A stretch of DNA of 64,000 nucleotides from Bacteroidales bacterium (GTDB taxonomy: Bacteria; Bacteroidota; Bacteroidia; Bacteroidales; UBA932), in contig JAFSJK010000069.1 in assembly GCA_017439305.1 (NCBI GenBank), positions 19,582 to 83,581 of the forward strand, read 5' to 3'. This document shows positions 29,894 through 37,964 of the stretch, piece after piece. The translations under genes and the position numbers were made by a program. Each line of letters begins with the position of its first letter. Positions within the stretch are counted from its first letter, which is position 1. A model generated the notes under the pieces. The model made no database searches and was not told where the DNA came from. It was given only the letters and a program-made list of their open reading frames with translations.

Positions 29894-32800
29894 TCAATTT
29901 GGAGCGGATTCTCGACAACCCTGCTGGGTAAAAGTAATCTGGAAAAGCTGACCGTCTTTGCGGAACGTATGCAAGGATGAACCATCACCAAGCTTTCCAT
30001 ATCCTAAGACCTCTGTCCCTTCGAGCCTTTTTGCCAGTTTGAACAACTCATCGCTCCGTTCCTCGAAGATTGCCTTACATGATGCCTGGCGGTCTGATTT
30101 CTCTCCATAGGGAGTTATCCCGGGATCGTCTGATAGGATATAGTCATAGCAGTGGATAAGGGACTCCTTCGCACCTCCCAGGATCGTATAATATGCCTGC
30201 TCGATGAATTTCTGGGGTGTGCTGTCCAGCGCATCATACCAACCTCCCGAGCATCGTCCGCCGGTAAGGTCCTGAGTATATCCTACAATCCAGCACGCTT
30301 GAAGTGGATCAGGATTGGCGTCGCGGGTTTCAGTGCCTATCCAGCATTCGCCAAAAAGCTCGGCCTGCGCTAAAGGAGAATATCCTCTCTTTTCCCAGTC
30401 GCGCCACCAGCACGGGTACTTGATTATCATCTGCACGTCAGGATTGACTTTTCGTGCCGGCTCGATAATGTCCTCCTTGCATACATCCATTAGGAGTGCC
30501 CTTCTGTACTCTTCCCAGTCTTCGATGCCCTTCCTTGCTTTATCATTGGAGCATGAAAGGCACTCGTCACCATGGTCAAGAAACAGGAAGTCATCAATGA
30601 TTATCGTATCAAAAAGTTTGGCGGCGCGCTGTATTTCCTTTGATAGCTTCTTTCTGGCAGCAGGATCGCTCCAGCATGTCTCTATCGGCGATTCACCGTT
30701 CTCTGTAGGGGCATTCAGGCGGGTAGGCGTAATCATTCCACAGACCTCCATATCATGCCTGCGGAAGTAGTTCCTCTCCTTTCTCAGGAGCGAGGTGGGC
30801 ACGGTTTCCCCGTGTCTGTAACTTTCCAGCCAGAGTTTGGTGATGTGGTTTTCCTTGCACCATTCAGCGAATTCCTCTCTTTTGTTCTTGTTGCTAAGCG
30901 CGCCGTTGCAGCTTGTAACCTTGCAACTCATCGAAAAGACATGACCCGATTCTTCAGGCAGTCCGGGTTTCTCATACTCAAAAACAAGCTCACCCCCCTG
31001 TGCCAGTTCCGCATGGCTGATTCTCCATTCCTTGATAACCTTACCATTGAAAGTTACCTGTTTGACCGGAGCAGGGAGATCAGACAAATTCTTCGTCTTG
31101 ATTGTCAGGATATGTCCATTCTGCAGAGTCAATATGGCGTTGCTCACACAGGGTGCCCCAAGCTCATACCATCCATCGGAAGGATTGAGCATATAGAGTC
31201 CGAGTGAGGACATAATGTACCATGCGCTCATCTGACCGCAATCTTCGTTGCCATCGAATCCCTTGCGGTCGGTAGAATAGCAGCGTGACAATATCTCACG
31301 GACATGCAGCTGAGTCTTCTCCGGCTTTCCTATCCTGTTGTACAGATAAGCTACATGATGGCTGGTCTCGTTTCCATGAATGGAACGGTTGCCATTCTCA
31401 CCCTTCCAGAAAAGGTCTTTGAAATACGAATCGAGACGGGATTCCAGCACATCGTTGCCGCCCATCAGTGCCGACAGCCCTTCGACATCATACGGAACGG
31501 CCCATACTGCGGTCTGTGGAGAACATTCGGTATAGTGAGGTCCGGACAATGGGTCAACCCAGGAACCATCGGCATTTCTCGGAAGGAAAAGCTTTGCCTC
31601 ATCATTCCACAAGTTGCGATAGTTATAAGAGCGGCTCCTGAAGTACTCGGCATCGTCAAGATGTCCAGTTGCTTCAGCAAGGACAGCTGCTGCCAGATCC
31701 TGCAAACCGAAATCCTGTGTCCTGGACACGGACTCGTTGGTTTCATCAGCAGCGACATAACCAAGCTCCATATACCTGGATAAGCCGGCACGCGTCTCAG
31801 GGGTGTCTCCAAAATCGCCCCTATCCTGCCAGCGAAGTTCCCGATCATTTGGCTGCGGTTCCATGGCATTCTTCCTGACGGCCTCATATGCCGCGTCAAG
31901 GTCAAAGCCCCTGAATCCCTTTGTAAATGCCTCAGCAAGGATGGTCTCGGCAGGAGACCCAACCATGATTCCGGTATATGAGGGATTGGGCCACTTGGGA
32001 AGCCGTCCGCCCTCGTGGTACATATCCACCAGGCTTTGCATCATGTCATCGATGCGTTCGGGCTCCAGCATGGTTAATAGAGGGTGCTCCGCACGATACG
32101 TATCCCACATTGACCAGCAGTTGTACATTATGCCATCATGCACACTATCGTCAAAGGCTGAGTAATACTGGCCGTATTCATCAATTTCCCTTGGATACAG
32201 CAGCGAGTGGTATAAGCCAGTATAGAAAATGGTCTTGACATCGTCATCCGCCTCAATCTGTAGCTTGTCGAATTCCCTCTGCCAGGACATTTTTGAAATG
32301 TCAGCCACGTCATCCACGTCTTTGGAACAAATCTCTCTTTCCAGATTGGCCTTCGCCTGCTCAACGCTGATCAACGAGAGCCCAATCCTGGCTATGAGTG
32401 GATTCTGTGACGGTCCAAAGCAAAGAACGCATTGCGTTTCATCCTCATCGTTGCCCGTACACTCATGCCCTGCATATGGCCGGGAGAAGGTCATATAGAA
32501 ATAGCCCCTGAAGTTTGGCTTGGGACTGGTGTGACTAGCATCGAATCGATCGGAATTCCAACCTGAAATGCTCATGCCGTCTTCAGAGAAATCGACATGG
32601 CCGAGATGAGGTGAATGGTCGGAGCAAGCCCCCACAGGGATTCGCGATGCATCAATGACAAGATGCTCGGCCACAGAGAACTCAAACACTGCTGAATGCT
32701 CAAGTCCGGAATATCTGGTACGGATTCCACCAGCCTCTACAATTGAAAGATAAGGCGTGTATTCCTCCCTCGTAATCCGCTGACCGCGACTTGCATAATC

Positions 32801-33121
32801 CACAACGGGTTCCCCGATCTGGGGCTGGAATGATACCTGTCCCCAATCACCCATCCAGATAGCAGGTTGCCTTGTACCGATGAACCCAAGTAGAAGCGTA
32901 TCGGAACTGTTATAACTGAGCGTTCCAACTTCAGTCAAACGAGTCATAGGAACCCAGTCGGCAGATCCGAACGGAACACCGACATACGGCATCATCCCGC
33001 CATATTCGGTACAGTCACCTTCTGTTCCGATCAAAGGGTCTACATAATCCAGACCGTTGAAAGAGGAGCAAGAAGCCAGAGCTATTGCCAGAATGGATAT
33101 TATTGGAGCAGTATTTCTCAT
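29894..33121 (-). CDS. GH92 alpha-mannosidase fused to an unidentified C-terminal TIM-barrel-like domain; lipoprotein
   Basis: A 1075-residue lipoprotein (lipobox ALASC, Cys18). Residues about 22-720 are a complete GH92 exo-alpha-mannosidase: WSMWDTYRAEHPLLT, YHEGGRLPKWPNP and VGSPAETILAEAF; the likely acid Glu532 in HYTECSPQTAVW; HGNETSHH; and GNEDCGQMSAW with Asp627. The usual YTEGNAW is changed after the Glu. Residues about 725-1075 are an extra domain not normally found in GH92. It has alternating helices and strands and acidic motifs TKLWLESYRHGE (Glu766), FDTIIIDDFLFLD (Asp843, Asp844) and LFGECWIGTETRD (Glu925), suggesting a second (alpha/beta)8 hydrolase. I start at ATG 33121; the frame stays open a little upstream. 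It is last in the PUL operon. Confidence 0.85.
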   Translation of the reverse strand: MRNTAPIISILAIALASCSSFNGLDYVDPLIGTEGDCTEYGGMMPYVGVPFGSADWVPMTRLTEVGTLSYNSSDTLLLGFIGTRQPAIWMGDWGQVSFQPQIGEPVVDYASRGQRITREEYTPYLSIVEAGGIRTRYSGLEHSAVFEFSVAEHLVIDASRIPVGACSDHSPHLGHVDFSEDGMSISGWNSDRFDASHTSPKPNFRGYFYMTFSRPYAGHECTGNDEDETQCVLCFGPSQNPLIARIGLSLISVEQAKANLEREICSKDVDDVADISKMSWQREFDKLQIEADDDVKTIFYTGLYHSLLYPREIDEYGQYYSAFDDSVHDGIMYNCWSMWDTYRAEHPLLTMLEPERIDDMMQSLVDMYHEGGRLPKWPNPSYTGIMVGSPAETILAEAFTKGFRGFDLDAAYEAVRKNAMEPQPNDRELRWQDRGDFGDTPETRAGLSRYMELGYVAADETNESVSRTQDFGLQDLAAAVLAEATGHLDDAEYFRSRSYNYRNLWNDEAKLFLPRNADGSWVDPLSGPHYTECSPQTAVWAVPYDVEGLSALMGGNDVLESRLDSYFKDLFWKGENGNRSIHGNETSHHVAYLYNRIGKPEKTQLHVREILSRCYSTDRKGFDGNEDCGQMSAWYIMSSLGLYMLNPSDGWYELGAPCVSNAILTLQNGHILTIKTKNLSDLPAPVKQVTFNGKVIKEWRISHAELAQGGELVFEYEKPGLPEESGHVFSMSCKVTSCNGALSNKNKREEFAEWCKENHITKLWLESYRHGETVPTSLLRKERNYFRRHDMEVCGMITPTRLNAPTENGESPIETCWSDPAARKKLSKEIQRAAKLFDTIIIDDFLFLDHGDECLSCSNDKARKGIEDWEEYRRALLMDVCKEDIIEPARKVNPDVQMIIKYPCWWRDWEKRGYSPLAQAELFGECWIGTETRDANPDPLQACWIVGYTQDLTGGRCSGGWYDALDSTPQKFIEQAYYTILGGAKESLIHCYDYILSDDPGITPYGEKSDRQASCKAIFEERSDELFKLAKRLEGTEVLGYGKLGDGSSLHTFRKDGQLFQITFTQQGCRESAPN

Positions 33122-33168
33122 AAAAAACAAAAGGCGGATGAAAGAATTCCTCCATCCGCCCAAAAATA
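33122..33168 (-). promoter_or_regulatory. terminator-like hairpin and -7 box in front of the GH92 gene
   Basis: On the minus strand, GGCGGATG and CATCCGCC (33160-33153 and 33140-33133) enclose a 12-nt loop containing GGAGG, followed by TTTTGTTTTTT directly before the ATG. A TATTTTTG box lies immediately upstream (33168-33161). It could attenuate read-through from the SusE-like gene. Confidence 0.5.
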
Positions 33169-33189
33169 GTGATTTAAATCAAATAAATA

Positions 33190-35256
33190 TTATCTGACGT
33201 CTCCCAATCTCTCTGCAGTGACCTTAAGTGTCTTAACATTGAGAGTGAGCTTGTAGATACCGCCTTCTGTAACCTTGAACTGAGAGTCTTTCTGCCAATC
33301 CTGGTCTCTATAGTATGCGGTCCACTCATCCTCAGCATTCTCGTCACGATTATAGCTAGGAATCCACTCGGTATTGCTGCACATGAACTTGAAATCGTTG
33401 TTTGCCTTCACCTCTCCAATCCAGAAGTAGGTCTCTCCGTCATATGTGAACATATGCTCGGCGCTGGCGAGATCCCAGCCCCATGACATAGCACCGATGG
33501 GATAGATCAGCGGGTAGTCATAGGTAGGATTCTTGACGCAAGAGATCTCAAGTGTCTCGGTATTGAGCTCAATGATATACTCACCGGCATCCGCGATATC
33601 AAAGAGGGTATCATCAGAAGCGCCATCGTCGCGATACCTCATGGTCCAATAGTATCCGGCATTCGGATCCCTATTATAGCTGGGAACCCAGTTATCCTTG
33701 TAGCAGAGGAACTTGAATGTGCCGACATTGAGCCATCCTGCCCAGAAGTAATCCTTGTCATTCCAGGTCATCATAGGTTCTGCCAGAGTATTGTCCCAGC
33801 CCCATGCGAAGCATCCTCCGACGGGGTACATGCCAGGATTCTCAACGACCTTGTCAACAGCGACAGTAAGGTCAACAATGTTAAGTGTAATCTTATACTT
33901 CGCGGATTCTGATACCTTGAAGCAATCATCAGGCTGCCAGTCCTCGGTCTTCTTGTATACGGTCCAGTAATTCTCGGCGTTGGCGTCACGGTTATAGCTG
34001 GGGATCCAGTTTCCGTCATTCTGGCAGAGGAACTTGAAGTCGTTGTTGGCTACAATGTTACCGGTCCAATAGTATACAATGCCATCTTCAGTTGTCATTT
34101 CCTCAGCCTGTGTGGGATCCCATCCCCAATCCATTGCACCGATAGGATAGATCTTTTCCCATGATGAAGGATCGAATTGAGGTTCTGCTGTCACCTTAAG
34201 GGTCTCGATATTGATGGTAAGGGTATAGATTCCTGAAATCTCCACCTTCCACTGCGTATCGGGTTCCCAATCCTGTGTCTTGTAATATGCAGTCCAATAA
34301 TCTTCTGCATTTCCGTCCCTGTTGTATGAGGGCTGCCATGCGGTCTTCTGGCACTCGAACTTGAAGTCAAGTCCTGCAGTGAGATAACCGGTCCATGTAT
34401 AGGTAACGCCATCGATAGTCTCCATCTCTTCAGCTGCCTCAAGATCCCATCCCCACTCCATGGCACCGACGGGATACAGTTTGTGGAAGCCGTCAGAGCA
34501 AGGTACCACCTCTACAGTGAGTTCCTTGATATTAAGTGTAATGGTGTACTGACCAGGCTTATCCACCTCGAAGCAGTCATCGGGCTGCCAGTCCTCGGTC
34601 TTCTTGTATACGGTCCAGTAATTCTCGGCGTTGGCGTCACGGTTATAGCTGGGGATCCAGTTTCCGTCATTCTGGCAGAGGAACTTGAAGCTGTTCTTAG
34701 CCTTAAGCATACCGGTCCAGGTATACACGATTCCATCGTCGGTCTTCATCATCTCAGCCTTGGTAGGATCCCAATCCCAATCCATAGCGCCGATAGGATA
34801 GATAGTCTCATATCCCGCATTGTTCTTGGAAGCAGTAAACTCCACGACATTGGAATAGGACGTCCTTCCGGCTCCAGCTGTTGCCATCACCTTTGCAATG
34901 AAGGATGCACCCTGGCTGAGGTCAACTTTGAGGGCATTGGCAAAATCCCTGACTCCAGCAGAGGTGAATGTCTTGGATGTGCCGGAAACCTCGAAATCAG
35001 TGCATGATGCGAAACCCTTGTCCTCAGACTTGGTAATCATAAGGATATATGACACTGATGTCTCTCCGGCGGGCGCCTTCCAACTGAATGTGATGGCTGC
35101 GTCATCACCATATTCCTCAAACTGAAGATCCGTTTTGTCGATTGAGAGTACGGGATTCTCAATCGGTTTGATTTCATTCGGATCCTTGCAGGAAGCGACA
35201 AGCAAAATTGTCATTGCAGCAAATGCTGCAGGCAAAATAGATAGTATTCTCTTCAT
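33190..35256 (-). CDS. SusE/SusF-like outer-membrane lipoprotein with five tandem repeats
   Basis: A 688-residue surface lipoprotein (lipobox LVASC, Cys23). Residues about 30-145 form a SusE-type immunoglobulin-like N-terminal domain. Five tandem domains of about 100 residues follow, at roughly 150-250, 258-358, 367-467, 476-573 and 583-682. Each starts YPIGAM-x-WGWD, has a WTG/WIG strand, contains FKFLCQN and WIPSYNRD, and ends TLNI-x-TLTV-like. Aromatic residues in each suggest starch-binding-like glycan-binding modules, as in SusE/SusF but more numerous. I start at ATG 35256; the open frame upstream lacks a signal. Repeats 1 and 3 share an identical stretch of DNA. It probably holds the PUL substrate at the cell surface. 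Confidence 0.78.
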   Translation of the reverse strand: MKRILSILPAAFAAMTILLVASCKDPNEIKPIENPVLSIDKTDLQFEEYGDDAAITFSWKAPAGETSVSYILMITKSEDKGFASCTDFEVSGTSKTFTSAGVRDFANALKVDLSQGASFIAKVMATAGAGRTSYSNVVEFTASKNNAGYETIYPIGAMDWDWDPTKAEMMKTDDGIVYTWTGMLKAKNSFKFLCQNDGNWIPSYNRDANAENYWTVYKKTEDWQPDDCFEVDKPGQYTITLNIKELTVEVVPCSDGFHKLYPVGAMEWGWDLEAAEEMETIDGVTYTWTGYLTAGLDFKFECQKTAWQPSYNRDGNAEDYWTAYYKTQDWEPDTQWKVEISGIYTLTINIETLKVTAEPQFDPSSWEKIYPIGAMDWGWDPTQAEEMTTEDGIVYYWTGNIVANNDFKFLCQNDGNWIPSYNRDANAENYWTVYKKTEDWQPDDCFKVSESAKYKITLNIVDLTVAVDKVVENPGMYPVGGCFAWGWDNTLAEPMMTWNDKDYFWAGWLNVGTFKFLCYKDNWVPSYNRDPNAGYYWTMRYRDDGASDDTLFDIADAGEYIIELNTETLEISCVKNPTYDYPLIYPIGAMSWGWDLASAEHMFTYDGETYFWIGEVKANNDFKFMCSNTEWIPSYNRDENAEDEWTAYYRDQDWQKDSQFKVTEGGIYKLTLNVKTLKVTAERLGDVR
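33932..34690. repeat. 108-bp identical internal direct repeat within the SusE-like gene
   Basis: Bases 33932-34039 and 34583-34690 are identical by eye, in the same orientation, 651 bp apart. They encode the same part (WIPSYNRDANAENYWTVYKK region) of repeat domains 3 and 1. The other repeats are diverged, so this points to recent duplication or gene conversion. Confidence 0.85.
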
Positions 35257-35328
35257 GTTACTATGGATTAGTTTTCGTGTTTCTATGTATACGCACAAAT
35301 GGCGTCAAATAATTAACAGTATCTTGAA

Positions 35329-36441
35329 TTATTTCATATGAATGGCCTTGAGCATCGCTTCATCCGGCTTCCCGTCCTTGATGATACCGAACCCATCCTT
35401 ATTATCTTTATAACACCAGATTGCACGCGAAATGCCCAATTGGTCAAATACAGTTTCCATGTCAGAATGCCAAGCCAGACGGTCCTCCTCGGGTACGGAT
35501 GGCAGACAACCGTATTCTCCGCAATACACCTGAAGGCCATACTCGGAAGCAAGTGCCAGAACTTCGTTGAAGTGCTTCCGGAACACGGAACGGTCATAAA
35601 CCTCTCCAATATATGAACGGACGGCATTCTTGGCTTCAGCCATGCAATGGGCGGCATCGAAGTCTTCCTGTGTAAGGGTGACTCCCGGATAATGTACTGC
35701 GCCATTGAAATCTTTCTGGCTGGTCCAGGATGCCTTATAATGTGTCAGGAGGAATGGATTGTAGTAGTGGAAACTGATTATGATATTCTTGTCTCCCTTG
35801 GGGACTTCCAGATACTTTGCCCCTGAGTAGCTCTGGGAAGGGTTCGTGCCTATGACAATCACCCTTTCGGGTTCAAGTTCCCTGATGGCGTCATAGCAGT
35901 TGCGAACCAGGTTGTTCCAATCTTCCTTTCTTTGAGCCTGAGGCTCATTAAGCAGTTCGTAGGCAAGCATGTCATTCGGGAAAGAGTGCAGTTCGCCACT
36001 AATCTGGCGCCACATTTCGTAGAAAGCCTCCTGAGCTGACTGTTCAGTGAAAAGAGTGTTGCTTCCTGAAGTGAAGTGGTGGGAGCGAAGGATGTGCATA
36101 TCGACAATCACCTTCAAGTCGCTCTTGATACAATAATCGACGGTCCATTTAAGGAGCTCGAATGCCTCATCATTCTTGCTGCCGTCAGTCTTGAACATCT
36201 GCTCCTCATCGACAGGAAGCCTGATATGATCAAAGCCATAATCCTTGATGGTCTTTATGTCTTTTGCAGTAAAATACCTTGCTCTTGTATCGCCACGGTG
36301 AGTGCTCTGAGACAGGAAGTATGCGATATTGACTCCCCGCTTGATATTGAAACAGACATCCTTTGGGGCCTCGTTCTGCGGCTTTTCCGCACATGAGACA
36401 ACGCTCATTATGCAAACAAATGTCAAAAAGAATCGCTTCAT
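35329..36441 (-). CDS. GH5 endo-glycanase, lipoprotein
   Basis: A 370-residue lipoprotein (lipobox SVVSC, Cys17) with one GH5 (cellulase-fold) TIM barrel: RGVNIAYFLSQ near the start, FDHIRLPVD, the acid/base Glu166 in YELLNEPQ, HYYNPF (about 225-230), and the nucleophile Glu309 in VYCGEYG. GH5 enzymes cut beta-glucans, beta-mannans or xyloglucan; the subfamily cannot be fixed by eye. Together with the GH3 gene this suggests beta-glucosidic linkages in the target glycan, while GH92 suggests alpha-mannose. It lies 10 nt after fecR and 72 nt before the SusE-like gene. Confidence 0.85.
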   Translation of the reverse strand: MKRFFLTFVCIMSVVSCAEKPQNEAPKDVCFNIKRGVNIAYFLSQSTHRGDTRARYFTAKDIKTIKDYGFDHIRLPVDEEQMFKTDGSKNDEAFELLKWTVDYCIKSDLKVIVDMHILRSHHFTSGSNTLFTEQSAQEAFYEMWRQISGELHSFPNDMLAYELLNEPQAQRKEDWNNLVRNCYDAIRELEPERVIVIGTNPSQSYSGAKYLEVPKGDKNIIISFHYYNPFLLTHYKASWTSQKDFNGAVHYPGVTLTQEDFDAAHCMAEAKNAVRSYIGEVYDRSVFRKHFNEVLALASEYGLQVYCGEYGCLPSVPEEDRLAWHSDMETVFDQLGISRAIWCYKDNKDGFGIIKDGKPDEAMLKAIHMK

Positions 36442-36451
36442 TTTATTTCCA

Positions 36452-37333
36452 TTATTTGATCAAGATAGTATCCCCTTCACGATGAACTGACAGGCTCTGG
36501 TCCAAGGACAATATCCTGACAAAATCATCTGCCGTTTCTCCATTGACAAGAGCGACATGATAGTGAGTCCCAAGGAGTTCCTCGCGTTCAACAATGACCC
36601 TTACTCCGAAAATCCGTTCGATATCACGGGCAATGTTCCCAAGTGTCTCATTCCGGAAATAGTATTCACCCTTGCGCCATAATCCGGAATCAGATTCCGA
36701 ATAGTTTTTCTTCAACGCACCTGTCTCCTTGTTGAAAGAGAGGTTATCTCCAGGAACCATTTCACATTGAACGTTCTGTGCATTGTAGGCATCTCCCTCG
36801 AAAGCAATTTTACCCTCATCCAGGGAGACGGAAATGGTCTGATCCTCCGTGTATGACTTCAGATTGAACTTCGTTCCTTTGACCTTGATTCGGGCATCAT
36901 TCGTAAGCACTTCAAAAGGATGATCCGGATCCGCCTGGACTTCAAAATAGCCCTCTCCCGTAAAGAATACCTGCCGTACTTTACGGCCGAATGCAGACGG
37001 GTATACAAGAGTGCTTCCACCATTCAGGGCAATCGTTGTTTTGTCGGCAAGGACGAGTTGGGTCGTCTGGCCGGGACGTGTACTCAGAGACTGCCATGTG
37101 ACAGGGCTTTCCTTATGCAAGAGCAGAACCAAAGCTAACGCTGCAAAGGGCAGTGCCAGGAAGGCTGCTATTCTCTCGGCCCACGGGAAGAAACCCGGCA
37201 CGCGACGCAGGGGCTCGTTTTCAATGTCTGCCATTCTCTTAAACTTTGCAAAAGACACCCTTGCCTTGGACCGTTCCGAGGCTGTAGTCTTTTCGTCAAT
37301 GGCATCCCACAGTATTTTGTTGTATTCTACCAT
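36452..37333 (-). CDS. FecR-type anti-sigma factor
   Basis: The 293-residue membrane protein holds the ECF sigma factor inactive and transmits a signal from the outer-membrane receptor. The N-terminal about 45 residues are cytoplasmic, followed by one membrane helix (about 52-71, AAFLALPFAALALVLLL). The periplasmic FecR domain has LVLADKTTIALNGGSTLVYP, VFFTGEGYFEV and FEVLTNDARIKVKGTKFN (split). The C-terminal about 75 residues resemble the DUF4974 (STN-like) domain that contacts the SusC plug. It overlaps the sigma gene by 7 nt, so the two are coupled. Confidence 0.92.
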   Translation of the reverse strand: MVEYNKILWDAIDEKTTASERSKARVSFAKFKRMADIENEPLRRVPGFFPWAERIAAFLALPFAALALVLLLHKESPVTWQSLSTRPGQTTQLVLADKTTIALNGGSTLVYPSAFGRKVRQVFFTGEGYFEVQADPDHPFEVLTNDARIKVKGTKFNLKSYTEDQTISVSLDEGKIAFEGDAYNAQNVQCEMVPGDNLSFNKETGALKKNYSESDSGLWRKGEYYFRNETLGNIARDIERIFGVRVIVEREELLGTHYHVALVNGETADDFVRILSLDQSLSVHREGDTILIK

Positions 37334-37893
37334 ATTCTGTCAAAATATAATAAGGCCAATGCAATGGGCAGGAAATCACCCATCTTCTCTTTCAGCATTG
37401 ACAAGGCCAATGCTATATGTTTGTTTACTGTATGTACACTCAGTCCAAGCTTTTCGGCAATTTCCTTGGCTTGCAGTCCTTCCACCCTGCTCATTATGAA
37501 GATTTCTTTCCTCCTGGGCGGCATTCCGTCTATCACGCTTGCCGCGATCGATTCAATTTCCTTCAAGCAATAAGCATCCGGCGACTCTTCCATCTGTTTT
37601 GATTTCGCCCATTCCTGGTACTTGACGGCATATCCTTCTTCTCTGAAGACATCCAGCACAGCCCTCCTGGCTGTTATATAAATGTAGGAGTCCAGCTGTC
37701 CATCTTCCTTAAGCCTGTCCCGGTTACGCCACAACTTCAGGAACACATTCTGAGTGACATCCTCCGCCTTGGCAGAGTCCTGAAGCAGGATGGATGTATA
37801 GGTCAGCACCTTGTTGTAATACGCTACATATAGCTTCTCGAAAGCCTTTATGCTCCCGGCTGCGATAGCGGCTATGTCGTGGCGAATATCCAT
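37327..37893 (-). CDS. ECF-type RNA polymerase sigma factor (SigA-FecR PUL type)
   Basis: The 188-residue sigma factor has region 2 (AFEKLYVAYYNKVLTYT, then AEDVTQNVFLKLW) and region 4 with a helix-turn-helix (LQAKEIAEKLGLSVHTVNKHIALAL). I start at ATG 37893; the frame is open further upstream but includes the promoter. It should activate the PUL when FecR is relieved by SusC. Unusually it lies inside the operon, after susD, with its own candidate promoters in the 71-nt gap. Confidence 0.92.
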   Translation of the reverse strand: MDIRHDIAAIAAGSIKAFEKLYVAYYNKVLTYTSILLQDSAKAEDVTQNVFLKLWRNRDRLKEDGQLDSYIYITARRAVLDVFREEGYAVKYQEWAKSKQMEESPDAYCLKEIESIAASVIDGMPPRRKEIFIMSRVEGLQAKEIAEKLGLSVHTVNKHIALALSMLKEKMGDFLPIALALLYFDRIW

Positions 37894-37918
37894 ATTGTTT
37901 CTTTGACTGTCAGTTATA

Positions 37919-37964
37919 CAAAAATACCAAGAGTTCCGATAATTGACAACCAAGGGCAAATATA
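37919..37964 (-). promoter_or_regulatory. candidate promoters of the sigma-fecR genes
   Basis: Two -7 boxes on the minus strand, TATATTTG (37964-37957, overlapping the end of susD by 1 nt or abutting it) and TATTTTTG (37926-37919), lie in the gap before the sigma ATG. The second gives a leader of about 20 nt. A housekeeping promoter here would keep the regulators expressed without induction. Confidence 0.5.

Noticed and set aside
33190-35256. Repeats resembling a CRISPR array or satellite.
   Set aside because: The units are about 300 bp, coding, in frame and diverged except for one pair; they are protein domain repeats. No short regularly spaced repeats were seen anywhere in the window.
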